The position numbers were made by a program, and so were the translations under genes. A stretch of 8,449 bases of DNA from Bacilli bacterium (GTDB taxonomy: Bacteria > Bacillota_I > Bacilli_A > RF39 > UBA660), in the NCBI GenBank assembly GCA_017888105.1, contig JAGHGS010000043.1, positions 1 to 8,449 of the forward strand. The letters run 5' to 3'. The notes beneath the pieces are model-generated. The model was given only the letters and a program-made list of their open reading frames with translations, was not told where the DNA came from and did no database searches. The first letter of the stretch is position 1, and the number at the start of each line of letters is the position of its first letter. Of the stretch, positions 6,429-8,449 are shown one piece after another.

Positions 6429-6560
6429 ATGATGGAAAATGATAAATTTATTTATCAAATTGATAAATTGATAGATGAATTTGTTAATTTGGTAGGTGAA
6501 ATCATAGCTTTTGGAATTTTGACTTTCTATTTGATATTTAGTATACTCGCCATGAGGTGA
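6429..6560 (+). CDS. Possible 43-residue membrane peptide, or end of the upstream pseudogene
   Basis: ATG ATG at 6429-6434 opens a 43-codon frame ending at TGA 6558-6560, five bases before the Rpn start. The N-terminal half is charged (ENDKFIYQIDKLIDEF). The rest (VGEIIAFGILTFYLIFSILA) is a good single membrane helix ending in MR. There is no Shine-Dalgarno, and the frame is open upstream to about 6402, directly abutting the decayed amidoligase-like gene. It may therefore be just a frameshifted tail of that pseudogene. The Rpn promoter also sits within it, so its hydrophobic part may be accidental. Confidence 0.2.
   Translation: MMENDKFIYQIDKLIDEFVNLVGEIIAFGILTFYLIFSILAMR
6519..6547 (+). promoter_or_regulatory. 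Promoter for the Rpn gene
   Basis: TTGACT (6519-6524), a 17-nt spacer and TATACT (6542-6547) make a near-consensus sigma-A promoter. Initiation near 6554 would fall within the Shine-Dalgarno region GAGGTGAGG (6554-6562), giving an almost leaderless or very short-leader mRNA for ATG 6565. Confidence 0.6.
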
Positions 6561-6564
6561 GGAT

Positions 6565-7415
6565 ATGCAGCAAAATTATAATACATTAATGCATGATGTA
6601 GTATTTAAAGAAAGTTTTGCGAATGAGCATAATAGAAGACCACTGGAAAGTCTACTTGAAAATCTTTTAGATTTACCGAAAGGTAGTTTACATAATAAGC
6701 TTACCGTTGCTTATGAAAGTCAAATTGGAAAGAGCAATATGAATGAGAAAGCATCTAGAACGGATTTGTGGTTGACTATGATGATGTAGTGATGGATTTA
6801 GAGGCTTATACTTATTTAGATGATGAGTCAATAGACAAAAGTACTTTTTATGTGATGAAGTTAAGTGCATCTAGATTGATAAGAGGAATGGAGTATGAAG
6901 ATTTAAAGGTTGTTCAATATAACTTTGTAGATAATGTCAATGTGAATATAGGACCGGATATAGTAAATGAATTTCGTTTAGTACATAGTAAATATCCAGA
7001 AATAAGAATTGCTGAGGACAAGTTAAATATTAACTATATACGCATTGACAAGGTAAGGGAGTTAGGATATAATGAGAACGAATTGATGAAATGGTTAAGG
7101 TTTATAGCAGCTAGAAGTTATGAAGAGAGAGAGGCCATAGCTGAAGGGGATGAAATGTTCATGGAATTTAATGAATGGATTGATAATTATGTTAATGATG
7201 ATGTAACAAAAGAAGCACTTGCAAAATGGAATAAAGAAATAGAAGAGAATAAGAATGTTAAGATAGCCCGTGAACAAGGAATAGAGCAAGGAATTGAACA
7301 AAATAAAAAGGAAATAGCTGGTAATCTATTAAAGATGAATATGTCTATTAAAGACATAATAAGGGCTACTGGATTAACTAAAGAGGAAATTGAAATTTTA
7401 AAGGAAAACAATTAG
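6565..7415 (+). pseudogene. Rpn-family nuclease/putative transposase, single frameshift
   Basis: Rpn proteins are PD-(D/E)XK endonucleases that promote RecA-independent recombination. Here the gene has a promoter, an RBS and a start (MQQNYNTLMHDVVFKESFAN), but a one-base loss near 6766-6767 splits it. Frame one reaches RTDL and then runs to TAG 6787-6789. Frame two resumes as VVDYDDVVMDLEAYTYL and runs to TAG 7413-7415. The repaired product would be about 283 residues. Core residues are the acidic D67 (RTD) and the DLE of the second strand; the residue after ExY is Tyr where Gln or Lys is common. Residues about 170-215 contain RSYEEREAIAEGDEMFMEFN. The C-terminus has the typical EQGIEQGIEQ repeat followed by the HTH-like module MSIKDIIRATGLTKEEIEI. 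No slippery heptamer is present, so mutation (or a sequence error) is likelier than recoding. Confidence 0.8.
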
Positions 7416-7457
7416 GTTTTCTTTTAAAAAGCAAAGTGTTATACAATATTCTTTATT
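7099..7457 (+). repeat. Direct repeat, copy 1 (3' end of Rpn gene)
   Basis: The segment aligns with 7512-7864 at an offset of about 413 bases. Identity is very high from 7113 to about 7300 (RSYEEREAIAEGDEMFMEFN onward), diverged over the C-terminal module, and similar again through the hairpin to TTATACAATAT (about 7440-7450). The pattern indicates duplication or insertion of a related gene's 3' end. Confidence 0.8.
7397..7428 (+). terminator. 13-bp hairpin with the Rpn stop codon in its loop
   Basis: TTTAAAGGAAAAC (7397-7409) pairs with GTTTTCTTTTAAA (7416-7428) with one G-U pair; the 6-nt loop holds the TAG stop. The 3' arm is T-rich but no separate T-run follows, so termination may be partial and could act in both directions. 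The structure recurs at 7810-7841. Confidence 0.5.
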
Positions 7458-7510
7458 TTAACAAGAAAGGCGACTGTATCAATAGAGATGATTATTCTGT
7501 CAAATAGCTT

Positions 7511-7828
7511 AGATTTATTGTAGTTAGAAGTTATGAAGAGAGAGAAGCCATAGCTGAAGGGGATGAAATGTTCATGGAATTTAATGAATGGATTGATAAC
7601 TATGTTAATGATGATGTAACCAAGGAAGCACTCGCAAAATGGAATAAAGAAATAGAAGACAACAAGAATGTTAAGATAGCGCATGAACAAGGAATTCAGC
7701 AAGGAATTGAACAACGAAATGTGGAAATAGCTAAAAGTATGTTAAAAAAAGGGTATTCAATTGATGAAATTATAGAAATTAGCGGTTTATCTATTGAAGT
7801 AATCAATAGTTTAAAAGAAAACAAGTAA
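7511..7828 (+). pseudogene. Second Rpn 3' fragment
   Basis: From AGA 7511 this reads RFIVVRSYEEREAIAEGDEM to the stop TAA 7826-7828, about 105 codons. It is almost identical to the preceding copy until the EQGIQQGIEQ repeat, then carries its own variant of the HTH-like module (YSIDEIIEISGLSIEVINSL). Just upstream, TAG (7505-7507) replaces the Trp codon TGG of copy 1 (K-W-L-R becomes K-stop-L-R). Before that only faint similarity persists back to about 7470. The nuclease domain is absent and no RBS precedes the first ATG (7568), so the fragment is not expected to be expressed as an enzyme. Confidence 0.75.
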
Positions 7829-7864
7829 GTTTTCTTTTAAAAAGTTAAATATTATACAATATAC
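7512..7864 (+). repeat. Direct repeat, copy 2 (second Rpn fragment)
   Basis: This is the partner of 7099-7457. Shared blocks are the near-identical coding core, the stop-in-loop hairpin and the post-gene tag ending in TTATACAATAT. After the tag, a third related fragment begins. Confidence 0.8.
7810..7841 (+). terminator. Perfect 13-bp hairpin with the stop codon in its loop
   Basis: TTTAAAAGAAAAC (7810-7822) pairs perfectly with GTTTTCTTTTAAA (7829-7841) around AAGTAA, which contains the TAA stop. The stem is preserved relative to 7397-7428, where a G-U pair replaces an A-U pair although the coding sequence between copies differs. Confidence 0.5.
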
Positions 7865-7872
7865 CATATATA

Positions 7873-8066
7873 GCAATAATTGCTGATGAAAATAAAATGC
7901 TTTTGGATTTGAATGATTGGATAGCAAGGAATATAAAGAGTATGCGAAAGCAAATTATGCTGATGATATTAGAAGATCTTTAAAGGAAGATGCTCCAATT
8001 CAAGCAATTTGTTTTTATACTGGTTTAAGCAAAGAAGATATCAAGGAATTTAGTGCTCTAGACTAA
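7873..8066 (+). pseudogene. Third Rpn 3' fragment, frameshifted
   Basis: Frame one gives AIIADENKMLLDLNDWIAR (7873-7929). A shift near 7926 moves to EYKEYAKANYADDIRRSLKE and APIQAICFYTGLSKEDIKEF, ending at TAA 8064-8066. The last part is again the Rpn C-terminal HTH-like module (TGLSKEDI compared with TGLTKEEI and SGLSIEVI in the other copies). It is more diverged than copies one and two, lacks a start and RBS, and begins directly after the conserved tag of copy two. Confidence 0.6.
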
Positions 8067-8101
8067 GTTTCTTTTTTTGAAAATTTTGTGAAAATTAGTA
8101 C

Positions 8102-8130
8102 TTGACGAACATAGAATATACTGTTATAAT
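8102..8130 (+). promoter_or_regulatory. Strong promoter of the rpsJ (S10) operon
   Basis: TTGACG (8102-8107), a 17-nt spacer and a perfect TATAAT (8125-8130) form the best promoter in the window, as expected for ribosomal protein genes. Transcription should start near 8137. Confidence 0.85.
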
Positions 8131-8136
8131 CTAAGT

Positions 8137-8261
8137 CGTATGACTGCTTGGATGTGCGAGGTTGCTGATACGCTAGGCGAGGTTGTTCCAAATACCTCTT
8201 GTATCAGGGAATTTGTGCGGAGTGAGTCTGTACTAGATATAGACGAAAGGAGGACATGAGA
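8137..8261 (+). promoter_or_regulatory. Structured 5' leader of the S10 operon
   Basis: The 125-nt leader is richer in G and C than its surroundings. CTGATAC (8165-8171) pairs perfectly with GTATCAG (8201-8207), enclosing GAGGT/ACCTC (8179-8183 with 8194-8198). A 9-nt direct repeat GCGAGGTTG occurs at 8156-8164 and 8177-8185. A smaller hairpin can form between GTCT and AGAC at about 8226-8244, just before the RBS. Ribosomal protein leaders often bind a product of the operon for feedback control, which is an inference here. No intrinsic terminator or known riboswitch core was recognised. Confidence 0.55.
8246..8253 (+). promoter_or_regulatory. Ribosome binding site of rpsJ
   Basis: AAAGGAGG lies 8 nt before ATG 8262. 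An in-frame ATG at 8256 is only 2 nt from the site, too close, so the start at 8262 is chosen. Confidence 0.85.
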
Positions 8262-8449
8262 ATGTCAAATACAAAAGTTAGAATCAATCTTAGAGCTTAT
8301 GATCATAGATTACTTGATAAGGCAGCGTTAAAGATTGTAGAAACTGTTAAAAGAACGGGTGGAGAAGTATCTGGACCTGTACCTCTTCCAACAGAAATTC
8401 AAAAATATACTGTTTTAAGAGCGGTTCACAAGTACAAAGATGCACGTGA
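8262..8449 (+). CDS. rpsJ: 30S ribosomal protein S10 (5' part, runs off the window)
   Basis: The first 62 codons of S10 are present, beginning MSNTKVRINLRAYDHRLLDK and continuing with IVETVKRTGGEVSGPVPLPT and YTVLRAVHKYKDAR. The family's typical length is about 102 residues, so roughly 40 are missing beyond the window. S10 sits in the 30S head next to S3 and S14 and is also the NusE transcription antitermination factor. The Firmicutes-style LRAVHKYKDAR is clear. It normally opens the S10-spc operon (rpsJ-rplC-rplD and so on); its strong promoter and long leader fit that position. No lesions are seen. Confidence 0.97.
   Translation, partial: MSNTKVRINLRAYDHRLLDKAALKIVETVKRTGGEVSGPVPLPTEIQKYTVLRAVHKYKDAR

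Noticed and set aside
6763..6770. Programmed -1 frameshift in the Rpn gene
   Set aside because: No X-XXY-YYZ slippery heptamer, stimulatory SD or downstream structure is visible around the break.
6688..7714. Several minus-strand frames of 60-91 codons opposite the Rpn copies
   Set aside because: They recur in duplicate only because the plus-strand genes are duplicated, and they lack RBS and family features.
7095..7864. CRISPR-like array
   Set aside because: There are only two long imperfect copies that encode protein, with no short regularly spaced repeats or spacers.
4342..8066. Insertion sequence bounded by inverted repeats
   Set aside because: No terminal inverted repeats, target-site duplications or DDE/HUH transposase were seen; Rpn genes are not known to have such ends.
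8067..8100. Terminator between the third Rpn fragment and the rpsJ promoter
   Set aside because: T-runs are present but only a weak AT-only stem (AATTTT/AAAATT) can be drawn.

Overview
The window looks like chromosomal DNA from a low-GC Firmicute, probably a gut-type Bacilli/Mollicutes-related lineage. The base composition is very AT-rich. prfB and rpsJ read as Firmicutes proteins, and promoters and Shine-Dalgarno sites are canonical. UGA is a stop here: there is a full release factor 2 gene with its programmed frameshift, and tryptophans are encoded by TGG. This argues against the Mycoplasma code. These assignments come from reading the translations; no database search was run.

Layout. (1) 4-1086: a type II restriction endonuclease-like gene, full length, overlapping a wrecked adenine-type DNA methyltransferase. 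(2) 1121-3904: an intrinsic terminator, then a promoter driving a cytosolic transglutaminase-like protein gene that overlaps prfB by 4 bases (ATGA). prfB carries the classic autoregulatory +1 frameshift and ends in a strong terminator. (3) 3802-4824, minus strand: an XRE-type regulator with a Cys4 zinc-ribbon tail that runs antisense into the end of prfB, preceded by the C-terminal remnant of an Rpn-family (PDDEXK nuclease/putative transposase) protein. A perfect 10-bp inverted repeat lies upstream of the regulator. (4) 4825-5226: no gene, but a promoter-like box and a clear plus-strand terminator that may bound a short RNA. (5) 5242-6404: heavily decayed coding DNA. The best-preserved part carries an amidoligase-like signature. 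(6) 6519-8066: a well-formed promoter and RBS followed by a nearly complete but frameshifted Rpn gene, then two further 3' fragments of related genes in tandem. (7) 8102-8449: a near-consensus promoter, a 125-nt structured leader and the start of rpsJ, normally the first gene of the S10 ribosomal protein operon.

Conserved housekeeping genes (prfB, rpsJ) therefore flank an accessory island of broken nuclease, modification and Rpn genes. The working units are probably the TGase-prfB operon, the XRE regulator and the S10 operon. I found no convincing new multi-gene system. The best leads are the orphaned restriction enzyme, the regulator with its inverted repeat and antisense overlap with prfB, the candidate short RNA, the stop-codon-in-loop hairpins after the Rpn copies, and the rpsJ leader.
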